Origin: Triatoma infestans
Lineage: Eukaryota; Arthropoda; Insecta; Hemiptera; Reduviidae
NCBI GenBank assembly: GCA_011037195.1
Contig: JAAEAF010000258.1
Span: forward strand, 310,001-374,000
Direction: 5' to 3'
Length of the DNA stretch: 64,000 bases
Part shown: piece after piece, positions 1 to 10,135 of the stretch
Position numbering within the stretch: the stretch's first letter is position 1
How the letters are laid out: each line of letters begins with the position of its first letter
Position numbers and translations under genes: made by a program
The notes under the pieces: model-generated
Database searches by the model: none
Told to the model about the DNA's origin: nothing
The model's input: the letters and a program-made list of their open reading frames with translations, nothing else

Positions 1-865
1 CTATAGAAACCTATGAAACCCAAAAATGCTCTGACGTCTTTTAATTTACGAGGTACAGGGTAGTTCTTAACCGATTTTAATTTTTCTTCGTCGGGTCTTA
101 TTCCGTTAGAACTAATTACATAACCCAGATATTTACAGCTATCTTTAAAAAATTGACATTTACCCAAGTCTATACACAAGTTACCGGCCTGGAGACGCTT
201 CATTACTTTTAATAATGCATGGAGGTGTTCGTCGAAGGTTTTCCCATGGAAGACGAGTATATCGTCTATGAAGGTGTGGCAGATGTCACCAGTATATCCG
301 GACATAATTTTGTCCATTAAACGCTGATAAGCGCTGCTGGCGTTCTTTAAACCGAAGGGAAGAACCTTGAATTGATAGGTTCCGAAATTATGACGAAGGA
401 AGTCTTTTCTTTAGATGCTTCGTCAAGGAGGATGCCGTGGAAGGCACCACTGATGTCTAAGGTGGTATAGAAACGGGTGGCATTCAGTGTGGATAGGATA
501 TGCTGTATATCCGGGAGCGGGTAAATTTCGGAAGTGGTGATGGCATTTAGTTTGCGAAGATCAACCACATACCTGTATTGTTTTCGGAGCTGTGTAATGT
601 CTGTAACATCAACTTTAGTGTGGTCAGCGTGTTTTTTCTTAATGAGTATGACGGGGTGAGCCCAGTTGGATTTACTTTCCTCTATTATACCTCTATCAAG
701 ATTGTCTTGTATGATGGCCTTGAGGATGGGAGCCTCGGAGTGGGCTATCTTATAGGGGCGGCTGGACAGAAGGGCATGATTTTTTGTGTCAATGTGGTGA
801 GTGAGAAAATTTTGTTTGGAAATTGTTGTCGTGTGTGAAAGCGTCATAAAAAGGAGTGAGGGCAT
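1..865 (-). pseudogene. Gypsy reverse transcriptase, frameshifted and cut by window edge
   Basis: The 172-codon frame at 347-865 carries early RT landmarks: GIIEESKSNWAHPVILIKKK, YRYVVDLRKLNAIT, IYPLPDIQHIL and FYTTLDISGAFHGI (motif A with catalytic Asp). After KEKTSF the frame shifts by one near 365-395. The new frame reads TYQFKVLPFGLKNASSAYQ (motif B) and then FIDDILVF (motif C, near 260-285), followed by thumb/connection sequence with CKYLGYVIS and FLGFIGFYR to base 1. The FIDD box is a known variant of YXDD in Ty3/gypsy elements. The frameshift makes this copy non-functional as it stands. Confidence 0.9.
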
Positions 866-1484
866 GTAGAACTTGTTGTTGTTGTTGAGAAGAAAGATGC
901 GTTAATTTGTTGAGAAGTTCTTGTTGAAATAGAGCGATTTCGTTTGTGTTAGTTTGAGTGGCAGATTGTACTGCGTTTATGGTGTGAGTCTGTAAGTCTG
1001 TTTCAAAATCGTATTCGATATGTGCGATTGGAAAGTGTTTTTGAATAGCAATTTCGTGTGAGGTAGTGTTTATAAGGTTGATGGTGCATGTGTTGTTAGC
1101 AATATGTACGATAGAATTGGGCATGTAGAGACCCGTAGGTAAGGAATTGTGTTGTGTAAGCAGAATTTGTGTGTCGAGAGGAATTTTTGTATATAGTGTA
1201 TGTGTTTGTATTATGTGTGCGCGAGGTGGCACTATAATTTTGTGGCGAAGCTGCAGGGTTTTGGGTAAGGGTAGCTGTTGAATCGAATTGATTTGGTGCG
1301 TTTGAGCACTATTTGAAAATGGAATGTTGAATTTATTGAGCGTTAGTGTACGTGTGCGCAAATTAATAATTGCCCTATTTAATGTAAGGACATCTCTACC
1401 AAGTATTAATTGGAAATTGCCTTTTAATTGCGAAACTATGAATTCGCCAGAAAAATTGGAATTTTCGACATTGTCCGCATGCAA
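789..1484 (-). CDS. Protease C-terminus and linker to reverse transcriptase
   Basis: A 231-codon open frame. LILGRDVL near residue 27 matches the second conserved box of retroviral-type proteases (ILGRD). The rest is the poorly conserved linker before RT. The frame ends just as the RT-proximal sequence begins in a neighbouring frame, so protein synthesis through pro into RT would need a shift near 0.83 kb. Decay or a programmed shift would look alike here. Confidence 0.7.
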   Translation of the reverse strand: MHADNVENSNFSGEFIVSQLKGNFQLILGRDVLTLNRAIINLRTRTLTLNKFNIPFSNSAQTHQINSIQQLPLPKTLQLRHKIIVPPRAHIIQTHTLYTKIPLDTQILLTQHNSLPTGLYMPNSIVHIANNTCTINLINTTSHEIAIQKHFPIAHIEYDFETDLQTHTINAVQSATQTNTNEIALFQQELLNKLTHLSSQQQQQVLHALTPFYDAFTHDNNFQTKFSHSPH

Positions 1485-2250
1485 ACGAAGGACGTGATGC
1501 CATAATTAGGTATTACTTGGTTAGTCAGAGATTTTAAAATAATGTTGGAATGCTGAAGGTTCTTATTTCGACAAAAACTGGAATCCACTAGGCTGTGACT
1601 AGCTCCAGTGTCTACAAGGGCACGAATAAATTTTTTGCCAATTCTTAAATTTACTAACAAATTATCAGAATTGGTGAAAGCAGGTATGAGAGCCAAGGTC
1701 ATAACATCAGCCGTTCGTGAGAGCGGCTGTGGGCTTAACCGTTTTTTGGCTGTATCTGGAAACATGTTCGAGCCGTATGTCCAAATTTAGAACAAAATTG
1801 GCAAGTGGGCCTATTTTGGAGGTTATTGCTACCATTATTATTATTATGACTATACTGGGGTCTATCTGAATAAGGGTTAAATCGCGAATTGTTTGAATTA
1901 ATTCGAGGACTATGATTATTACTATAATATTGATATTATTATTATTATAGCGATTATTACTATTTGCTCTGTGATTAAAATTTTGAGGAATATTAAATTC
2001 CTTAGGCATTTTGCCAAAGTTAGTACGAGGTTTTGGTCTGAATTTGTTGGTGCAGTCCACGTCAAAATGTGGACCGGAACAATGGCGACAAGGTCTGTTC
2101 TTTATTACATTAAATACTCTACAAGTGGTAGTTGGTTTTAATTGTGGCTTTTGACTTTTATTACGATGCGGGCATTCTCTGTGGAAATGCATTTGTCCAC
2201 AGTAACGACAAGGAGATGGAGGTGTACGTTAGAATTTTTCGAAGTTACAG
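1436..2250 (-). pseudogene. pro: Gag zinc-knuckle region plus aspartic protease, frame-broken
   Basis: Three zinc knuckles follow gag. CRYCGQMHFHREC and CRHCSGPHFDVDC both have C-X2-C-X3-H-X4-C spacing, one residue short of canonical. CQFCSKFGHTARTC (about 1765-1810) is canonical C-X2-C-X4-H-X4-C but in another frame. Between knuckles two and three is an Asn/Ser-rich linker coded by AAT/AAC-type runs (about 1830-1960), and the frame is lost inside it. The third-knuckle frame runs straight into the protease with active-site motif ALVDTGASHSLVD (about 1600). Confidence 0.85.
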
Positions 2251-3061
2251 CGAAAACTGTGGGGTTTGTTTCAGAAGCCTGAACTTCTTTTAGGGCATTG
2301 GCATAGGAAAGTGCTTCATCTAATTTTTGAGGAAGCTTCGTTCGCACCTCATTACGAAGCGGTTGAGGAAGTGACTTCAAGAATGCATCAGTGGCCAGTT
2401 TATCTAGAATTGCTTGTAAGGCCTCGAGTGGGTTAGCTTGAGCTTTTAAATGAATGGCGGATTGGATATGTCTAATCCTATCCGCGAATGTTTCAGGAGA
2501 CTCAGTGGGCAAGGACTGAATATTAGTCATCTGTTGTAAGAGGACTAAGGGTGTTTTTTCCTTACGAAATCGGGCTAGAAGTCGCTCTGAAATTAGAGGA
2601 TACGTTATAGTTGTACCCTGGCGTTGTAATTCCGCTTTCTGGGTGTCGTAAAAGATTTTTGCAGACCCTGAGAGTCTAAGTGCTAATATTTCTAATTTGG
2701 CAGCGTCGTCCCAGCCAGAAAGACTAGCACAATGGCTAATTTGGTCTAGGAAATCTGACACTTTGGCTGAATTTTCGCCATCGAAGGTAGGTAAGCTATT
2801 GATTAATTGCAAATTCCTTAAGGGACTAGGTTGATTATTAATTGGAGGATTTGCTAATTGCTGCTGAGCAAGTAAATATTCTACAGCAGCGTCGATGCCC
2901 ATGTCTTGTCCATTAATCTTATACATTTTGTCAGTGAAAGAATTGCTTCGGGAAAGATTATATTTTTCAAGACGTCTACGTAATTGGAGTAAATTGCCTC
3001 CAACAGAAAGTTTATTATCGCGTAATATCTTTATAATTTGGGATCTATTAAGTACACTCAT
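2138..3061 (-). CDS. gag: Gag polyprotein with SAP-like N-terminus
   Basis: Open frame of 307 codons just inside the LTR. Residues about 6-36 (SQIIKILRDNKLSVGGNLLQ and the LRRRLEKY that follows) look like a SAP motif, a small helix-turn-helix DNA/RNA-binding fold. It is an unusual start for a gag but has been seen in some gypsy-type elements. Residues about 85-250 resemble the retrotransposon gag core (LPTFDGENSAKVSDFLDQI, then LILALRLSGSAK-like and ADRIRHIQ segments). The first zinc knuckle (CRYCGQMHFHREC, about 2155-2195) lies in the frame that overlaps the end of this one, so a frame change occurs near 2.2 kb. The ATG at 3061 is the first in frame after the leader. Confidence 0.8.
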   Translation of the reverse strand: MSVLNRSQIIKILRDNKLSVGGNLLQLRRRLEKYNLSRSNSFTDKMYKINGQDMGIDAAVEYLLAQQQLANPPINNQPSPLRNLQLINSLPTFDGENSAKVSDFLDQISHCASLSGWDDAAKLEILALRLSGSAKIFYDTQKAELQRQGTTITYPLISERLLARFRKEKTPLVLLQQMTNIQSLPTESPETFADRIRHIQSAIHLKAQANPLEALQAILDKLATDAFLKSLPQPLRNEVRTKLPQKLDEALSYANALKEVQASETNPTVFAVTSKNSNVHLHLLVVTVDKCISTENARIVIKVKSHN

Positions 3062-3285
3062 AAATTCAAAATTCGAAAGGGATTGAGGTACAAGTGGTAC
3101 AATTACAAAAATTTAAAAATGAAATTCACTAGAAAATTCAATAATGGGAAATATTGAAGATATTTCCGCTGAGAAAGTAATTTAAAAAAAAACAATCAAA
3201 TTATCTGATGGATAATTTGTTTAATTATGAAATTAAAATTTTTACGTACTTGTAAATTGTGGATTCTCGTTGAAAATATCCCAAA

Positions 3286-3298
3286 CAGCTGGCACCAA
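3286..3298 (-). other. Candidate primer-binding site of the gypsy element
   Basis: Immediately inside the LTR the minus strand reads TTGGTGCCAGCTG. A TGG-initiated motif directly after the LTR CA is where the 3' end of a tRNA primer anneals (complement of CCA). I cannot assign the tRNA by eye. Confidence 0.6.
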
Positions 3299-3682
3299 TG
3301 TAATGTGATGGGTGTGGAGTTGTATTTGTAGTAGTGGTAGTGTGTAGCACGAGCGTTTTAGTGAAAAGGGCTTATAAGTTTGTAAGTTTAAAAGAGAATG
3401 AAGTGTTTGCAATAATAATGAAGTCACACTGTTTTTCAAAAGATATATTCTCTAATAGAATTTAAGTTAACAACAATATGCTTATAATTTAAATGGAATA
3501 AACTTGATATTGGCTCTGATGTTTTCACCTTGGTAGCTAGAACGAGTCTGTCCTAAAATATCTCTTCTCTTTGTTTCAATTCCTCCCCTGTGAGAAGAAG
3601 GGGTAATACAGTACAATGCCTTAATTGTTCTTGAACCGTACGAGTAACTGTAATGGTATTACCTGGCTGTCCTTTTGCAACA
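3299..3682 (-). repeat. 5' LTR of the gypsy element (about 384 bp)
   Basis: On the minus strand the segment starts TGTTGCAAAAGG and ends CACATTACA, so it has the TG...CA ends of an LTR, and a primer-binding site follows directly. Its internal blocks TTGCAAAAGGACA, ACCCCTTCTTCTCACAGGG, GAGAATATATC and ACAGTGTGA recur in order in segments near 25.07-25.46 kb and partly 39.25-39.64 kb. This independently supports an LTR. The outer boundary is inferred from the TG and not from a visible second LTR. Confidence 0.8.
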
Positions 3683-3820
3683 TATTTTGATAATTTAGAT
3701 TTATTTAAAATTTAATATTATTTCAAGTTTCTTGCATCCATCACAATGCGTAACAGAGAATTTTCAAGTTACCAAAAATCACATAAAAGCCTGGCAAACT
3801 AAAGGACTTTATTCAATATT

Positions 3821-4062
3821 TTTTATTTTTTTTAATTTAAGGCGCTGGTTAATTAATGAGATGGACATTGGTGCCCGGATTGATGTCTCAGTGCACTGCT
3901 CCTCTCGTGTTCGCTCGGTACAGATAACATTGTCCATCACCGGACTGTGAGCTCTAGAGGCTTCCAGGAAGAAAAAAAATCTAAGCGCCGCATTGGACTC
4001 GAATCACGAACCTCCTTGTGGGAGTCCAACGCGCTAACTACTGAGCTAGTCCCTTCCCTCTT
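3821..4062 (-). mobile_element. tRNA-derived SINE, copy 1
   Basis: The minus strand starts GGGAAGGGACTAGCTCAG, with an A-box-like GCTCAGTAGTTAGCGCG and a B-box-like TTCGTGATTCGAGTCC. A body containing CCTCTAGAGCTCACAGTCCGG follows, then a 3' end in GCGCCTTAAATT plus an A-rich tail (T-run at 3821-3835). Flanks ttcaatatt (3812-3820) and ttcaacatt (4063-4071) are an 8/9 target-site duplication. Same family as 13.9, 19.9, 32.0 and 42.9 kb. Confidence 0.85.
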
Positions 4063-4071
4063 TTCAACATT

Positions 4072-5470
4072 AAATCAATATTTGCAGTAGATTAAAAAAT
4101 CAATAATCAAGAATTTAATAATCAACTATCAAGAAGCAAATAGCATTCAGCCTGGAAACAGCATAGTATCTATTAACAAGAGTCTAAAACAGAGCTCTCA
4201 AAGTATTTCATCAAGTTAACTGTCCTCACTTGCTTTTTGCCAAAGCTCTTTTATCAATCAAGACAAACTAGCTAAATGAAAGACCGTTAGTACAGAGCTA
4301 GCTCATCTAAATCGTTATCTAACTTACTTCATGATTCTTAGCTAACAGAGGCAACATCAGCAGCCAACATCATCACTCTTCGCTCGGCCATTTCCCTCTT
4401 TCATCCTGACTTCAGAAATCGTAAATATATAAATTGTGTTAAAAAGCAAATAGTAAATTTGTGTCTATCATTTCCACAACAAGTTCAATCATCGTTTCCT
4501 GTTGCCATTATATGGAGATCCTACTTTACGTGATTCTCAACGATCCCAAATCAAAGCTATTGGAAGTATAAATCGCTATAATTAACTCTAATAATATGCT
4601 GAAACGATTTCCACTATAGATCTGTTTTAATCTTTCGTATAGTCAAAGTAGTATGTTCCAACTAACTACTAGTTAAGCCTCTCATGCTAAATATTATTGG
4701 AACTTTAATATTCTTTAAAACATATTCCTTTAGGCTCCTTTAACAGTCTTTCGAGCATTTATTTTAATTTAAAATGAAAAAAAAAGAAAATAAATTACAA
4801 ATAACATTAATAAGTGTAGGATTCAAAATGTATATACATCATTATATATTTTTTTTTATGTTATATTAAATAATAAAAAAACGATGACATCTAGCGGCTA
4901 ACGGACTGGTAAACTTAACCGTAGACATGGTCATGTAACGTTCCATGACAATGTTGAATAGAGCGGAAATACCTACCGATTGATCTCTGATTTTATCGAG
5001 ATATGTCTCTATATATTGTTTGCCGTCTGTGACATCCACTGATTGAAATCCTATTTGTTCAATACAAATATTATACATTTTAAACAATAAACATGTTCAT
5101 ATGCTTTCTGACATAATATAATTAAATATAATTTATTATTTTGATTATTTTATATTTTACATTATATTAGCTATTAATTTCATCCATTGTTTTGGGAAGA
5201 TTTTAATGCAGCTCTTTGAGATTCTTTTCAGAAAAATTTTTAATCCATTCTAGATTATTGGACAAAGAGGATTATGAAGTATCGAGATATTTTCCGAAAC
5301 AAGAACTAAACGGTTTTTATTTCTTTTTATACTTTCAGCCTCTCAAATGAAGTGGCTAGATAATGCATTGTAATGTATTGATCTTGGGGAGAATCCATGA
5401 AAACATATAAATTATGTCTTTGTATTTATAAGTAAAATATATTTAATATTGATTTATTATTTAGAGCCAC
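4072..5470. other. AT-rich stretch without recognisable gene
   Basis: No coding signature, RNA gene or repeat match was found by eye. A 73-codon minus frame at 4866-5087 has no family resemblance that I recognise. Confidence 0.5.
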
Positions 5471-5474
5471 ATCA

Positions 5475-6545
5475 AGCCTGGGTTTTTTCGAAGGTTGGAT
5501 GAAAACAATAATAAACTGTTAGGAAGGTAGAATATCTTTAGTACAATAAAAAGGAATTTCCCTTCCTTTCTCTCTTCAATAGAGGGAGGGATTTTATATA
5601 TGTAGAGCCTCAAATAGGTGGGAAGAATAATTTTAGTAATTCAGGAAAGAATGCTCATTGTCGATTGATGTAAGTGTTTAAAATGCTATACGAAATTCAA
5701 GGCCCAACCTTCAAGTCAAACACTTTTAAGATTGTAAGTATGTCAAAGGGTTCAAAGACGAGTTGATTGCAAGGTGTGCGGCATCTGGAAGGTTGTTCCA
5801 AGCCATCAACCAAAAATTCATTAGCAAAAGAGAGGTCTCTAAGAGAACGAAGCTAAGGATTTTTAATATATCTCCCAACCCTTACATATGGATGTGAATC
5901 CTGGGCCCTCTCGAAAAGCTGCGAAAGCCGGCTACAAGCGGCTGAAATGCGATACCTCCGCAGAGTGGAGGGTAAGTCAAGAAGGGACCGAGGCAGGAAC
6001 ACTACTATTAGAAGTAATCTGGGTTGTGGAGCGAATCAGACGCACCCAACTAAGATGGTTTGGGCATATTATAAGGATGGAACATGCAAGGCATCTTAAG
6101 GCACCTATGAAGCTAGGTTTACTGGTAAGAGATCAAGAGGAAGAAGAAGAATCACCTGGCTAGATAGTATTACAGAATGCCTAGGGGAAACTGCCATGAC
6201 AGTAGGCATGGCTAAATCAATGGCCAGAGATAGAGATGGATGGCGACTCTTTTGCAAATCCTCTATACTGCAAGGTAGAAGAGGAAGAGAATAAAAAAGT
6301 AAGTAAATATGTCAAAGCATCATAATTGTTGCTTAGTATTTCTATTGTTTAAAGAATAAGATTTTATTTGTAGTCTAAATTTATCTTCAAATTATATGTA
6401 TTTCTTCTTTTTATGTTTATTTTCTGCTTATTTTTTATCCCTTGCTCAATTCAGATAACCAGACCTCACGAGATCCCTTTTGAGAAGATTCCCAATATGA
6501 ATTATAATAATTATTTATTAATATACCTAATTTAATTTATTTCCC
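5475..6545 (+). repeat. Unclassified repeat X, copy 1, interrupted by a LINE
   Basis: The part before the LINE starts near GGGTTTTTTCGAAGGTTGG and ends near GGCCCAACCTTCAAGTC, which are inverted with respect to each other. The part after the LINE contains CAGACCTCACGAGATCCC TTTTGAGAA. The same blocks occur in the same order at 29338-29890 without the LINE. The left portion (about 5480-5725) alone could be a small inverted-repeat element. Confidence 0.65.
5749..6302 (+). pseudogene. LINE (RTE/L2-type) reverse transcriptase C-terminus, 5'-truncated
   Basis: Translation in shifting frames gives landmarks of the region after the RT thumb: LPTLTYGCESWAL, LQAAEMRYLRRVEG, RIRRTQLRWFGHIIRM (5.98-6.08 kb) and RGRRRITWLDSI. 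This is the pattern of the C-terminus of RTE/L2-like LINEs (QLRWFGHVxRM...RPRxRWxDxI). Stops and frameshifts show that it is dead. The flanks gtaagtatgtcaaag (5734-5748) and gtaaatatgtcaaag (6303-6317) are a 14/15 target-site duplication, so this is a 5'-truncated retroinsertion into repeat X. Confidence 0.85.
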
Positions 6546-7647
6546 CCCAAAAGATAACACACACACATATATGTGTTTTTAGAACTTTTTTAGAAACAAC
6601 TTTTTTTTAAGTTTTTAGAAACAACAAGTTTTGTCATAAACTGATTATTTATTTTGTATATTTATTGCATAATATTTTTATTTCTATTCTATTCTATTCT
6701 AGAACCTCCAAAGAGATTCAACACTTAGAGCATGGCTGGGATCCGTAGAACGTCTTACATCAGCCTTGCATCATTAAGGAACGCCAGTGCTGAGACGAGT
6801 GAAATTTCCAATCCCACCTTCGGCTCCAGAGTGTGGGCACCCAATTTCATAAATCATCTGCGAACATAATGCACACACTCTCACTCGCCATAATAGTGGC
6901 GTTTACTGAGGCTGGTATTTTGAAACTATTTAGTTCAGCATTTGAGTGGCGAATTTGTTGGCTTGTTTCACACAAAATATTCCAAAAATATACATGGAGG
7001 AAATTTAGCAAAATACACTTACGATTGTAAAATGTCAAAGTGATTTTAATATATTGATAATTTCGAAATTACTTATATGGATTTTAAATTGCAAAGTTTA
7101 TATGGACCAAAGAAAGTTAAAATTTCTTGAAGCAATTTGATTCATTGCTATAATAGTTTTTTTTTTTTATGAAAATATAGAAATGGCTTGGAAAATATTT
7201 CAAGGATAAAAGAGACGGAAAAACTTTTAAGTGGCTATAGAATATTTGATAGGATACTATTGTGTGACTCAGGAAAAGTTACTTTGGGGCAATTGGTGAG
7301 TTACTGCTAGTTTTGTTGAAGTTTTCAGTGGAAGTGATTTTGCTCTTCAAAGGTTGAATCAAAGATCATTAAATAAATTTTGTATAAAAAAAAAAAATAT
7401 AGATAAATAACAAACTTAAGTAATGGAATTTATTTATTTTACTTAGAAATAAAGTAACAGTGCTGGCTGTTGGTGGGCAAATTTGAAAATAATTCTTTTA
7501 ATAATAATTATGTTGTATGATATGTACTAATATTGTTGTAATCATTTTTAGATTTCGTGGGAAATTTATATGGTAGAAAATCTTTAGAACAGCTGATTAA
7601 TAAACATAGTGATGGGAAATTTTAAACAGAAATTTTCCATTTTTTTT
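6546..7647. other. AT-rich stretch without recognisable gene
   Basis: Contains short homopolymer runs and a small (TTCTA)n-like run near 6685-6705. The somewhat GC-richer patch at 6705-6845 gives no protein that I recognise. Confidence 0.5.
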
Positions 7648-8597
7648 ACTTTGTCTTACTCCTAGTAAGAGGAAGTATTGTAATCGTGTCAATTTTCGAT
7701 ATCGAGTTTTCATCGGAAATATCCGTTTCGAGGTCCCCTGAGTCCCAAAAAGTGGTTTTTAGCAAATGGTCTGTGTGTATGTGAACAGCATAGCTCAAAA
7801 ACGAAAAACCGCAGAAAGTTGAAACTTGATATTCCGTTTAGGAATCACCATGGGATCTGACTGTACCTTATCTGTCAAAATTCCTCAACCGGAAGTACCA
7901 CTTTACTAGTTGATTTTTTTTACTTTTTTGCGTTTTTCTCAAAAATGGCTTCGTCGATTTTCTTCAAACTTGTTATATCAACTACATGTGCAAAGAGCTA
8001 CAACTTTTATTTGAAACATTTCTCTGGGAAAATTTATTTAAGGGCAGTTATGGGGGAGGGGTGGGAATAGGTTTTTCATCTAAAGTGTTATTTCAGTTTA
8101 TTAGACAGTTCTCTCATCTAAATAATATTAATTAGAATTCGATATGTTGTTGAAATTCCGAGTTTGAAAAAAATCGGATTAGCAGAAGTGCGTTTACTTT
8201 ACCACTTTACTAAATGATGTTTTCACTTTTTCGCAATTTTTTCAAAAATGCCTTCGCCGATTTTCTTGAAACTACGTACATACGAAGATCTACAACTTTT
8301 ATTTAAAACATCTCTCTGTGAAAATTCACTTAAGGGCAGTTTTAGGGGAGGGGAGGGGGTTATGTTTTTTCTCCAAAGTGTTCTATTCATAGTTGATTAT
8401 AGAATTCTATCATCCAAACAAAATTAATTAGAAATAAATAGATGGCCAAAATTCCGAGTTTCAAAGAAATTAGTAAACCGGAAGTTTTTTCAGTTTTCGA
8501 CGAATTTCATTAAATTTGGTACACAAACTATAAAATTTGTCAATTATAATTTTGAGAACTGGAGTAAGAGAAAGTTGTGTGAGTGTTTCACACCAGA
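7648..8597 (+). mobile_element. R1 repeat family, copy A (near full length)
   Basis: Starts with ACTTTGTCTTACTCC followed by TAGTAAGAGGAAGTATTG and ends with GGAGTAAGAGAAAGT then TGTGTGAGTGTTTCACACC. The first and last 15 bases are inverted repeats (ACTTTCTCTTACTCC in better copies). The GTGTGA/TCACAC hairpin outside the right repeat recurs in most copies. No open frame spans it, so it is a non-autonomous element. The interior has blocks such as CCGGAAGTACCACTTTACT that recur throughout the window. Confidence 0.8.
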
Positions 8598-8621
8598 TTT
8601 TTTTTTTCTTTTACTTTCTCT

Positions 8622-9485
8622 TACTCCTGCCAGATTTTCGAGAATGAGTTTTCAATCCAAAACACATGTTTTAGGTTCACCTGATTACGAACAAAACGTT
8701 TTTAAAGAATGGTTTGTGTGTGTGTGTGTGTGATGTGTTAACGGAATATCTCAGAAACAAAACCAGCAGAAACCTGGACATCTGTCCTAAGTACTACTAC
8801 CGCATCAGACATGAAGATTTTTGCGGCAAAATCCAATCAAGCGAATTTTGCGACTTCAGTTGTTGACGACTTTACTTCAGTTTTTCACGAATTCCTCAAA
8901 AACGGCTTCAACTATTCTTTTTTTTTCTAACTCCAAATACTGTAGAACACACATAAATGTCTAACACTTTTATTTGAAATATTTTCCGTGAAAATTTCAA
9001 GTTTTGGGGGGTCCGAGGGGAATAATAAATTTATGCTTTCCTCTGAAGTACAACTTCATGGTTTTTCCACCTATATAATAATTTAGATAGAATTCTAAAT
9101 ATGAATCGCTTTGCCGAAAGTCCGATTTTACAAAATAGGTTTCTGAGTTTTTTATTTTTTTGGAATTATCTCGATATCGGTTACAATAATTTTTTTTAAA
9201 CTTGAAATGCTGATTGCATAAATAGAAACTTATCACTTTTATTTGAGATATTTTTCATAGAAAATTGATTTTAATGAGGTATTGTGGGGCTGTCAATTTA
9301 AATTTACACAAGCTTTTGACATACAGTGCTCCTCCACAAGGCCGCCCTGGTGTACAAGTAAAGTCCCCCACCTCAATTTTCATGACCAGCCCAATTAAAC
9401 ATGGTAACGTTACAATTATAAAGAAAAATTCTTGATTAAATTGAATTAATTAGAGTAAGACAAAGCTGTGTGTACGTTTACACTA
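8622..9485 (+). mobile_element. R1 repeat family, copy B (diverged, head-to-tail with copy A)
   Basis: Begins ACTTTCTCTTACTCC at 8622, only about 25 bases after copy A, and ends near AGAGTAAGACAAAGCTGTGTG (9452-9472). The interior is recognisable but more diverged than copy A. The T-run between the copies matches the poly-T that follows the CACACCAGA end of other copies. Confidence 0.65.
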
Positions 9486-10135
9486 TTTTTTTTTTGCTAC
9501 TCAAACTTCATGTTTTTTTATATAGGCCGATTTTACTTTGTATTTAAAAAATATTCTTTTTTTTTTCTTTTATTTGGAATTTCACATCTACATAAGTAAA
9601 TATAATGATATGTGTGATGATGAATGACGTGACTGGCTGGAGGTGAGAAGCTACCCAGCGGTAACACTCTCACGGGGCCAACAGCGGCCCAGTCGACGGG
9701 GTGGATTATCTGGTATAGTTTGTAGAGGGGGGATTTTGAACAAGAGGATTAGAGTTAAAAGCAAGAGAGAGTCGTAGAATTTTTTCTATTTAGTTTTGAC
9801 GGCTTCACATACATATGGGATTTTGAGATCGTTGTGGAGGGTAGAGTTAGTTATAGGGCCCATACATTATCAAGCAAATTGCACAACAGGAGCAGTGTTT
9901 GATGCGTTGCGCAAATGTTTGATAGATTTCAAATTTGTTTGAAATTTTGTGTGCAACGTGAGCGTTGTGCAGTGTGTATGTACGAGTTGTGTTACATTGA
10001 GCAATAGTTTTCAGTTGATCAGTAACCGTGTAGAACTGATAGATAATAAGTGTATGTGCCATGACGACTGTTCAAAACAGAGAATTTTAGAAATAATTTA
10101 TTGAATTATACAGAGGGTTTCCAGAAGTAAGGAAA

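Larger units (their letters stand above)
1..3682 (-). mobile_element. Ty3/gypsy LTR retrotransposon, 5' portion, runs off the left edge
   Basis: Reading the minus strand from 3682 downward gives an LTR, a primer-binding site, gag, zinc knuckles, an aspartic protease and reverse transcriptase in the order usual for Ty3/gypsy (Metaviridae). RNase H, integrase and the 3' LTR would lie left of base 1. Gag is open for about 300 codons, but the rest is broken by at least three frame changes (in the Asn-rich stretch near 1.92 kb, near 0.83 kb and near 0.38 kb). The copy is therefore probably dead, unless one of these shifts is programmed. No envelope-like gene is in the visible part. Two solo LTRs of the same family lie at 25.1 and 39.2 kb. 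Confidence 0.9.
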
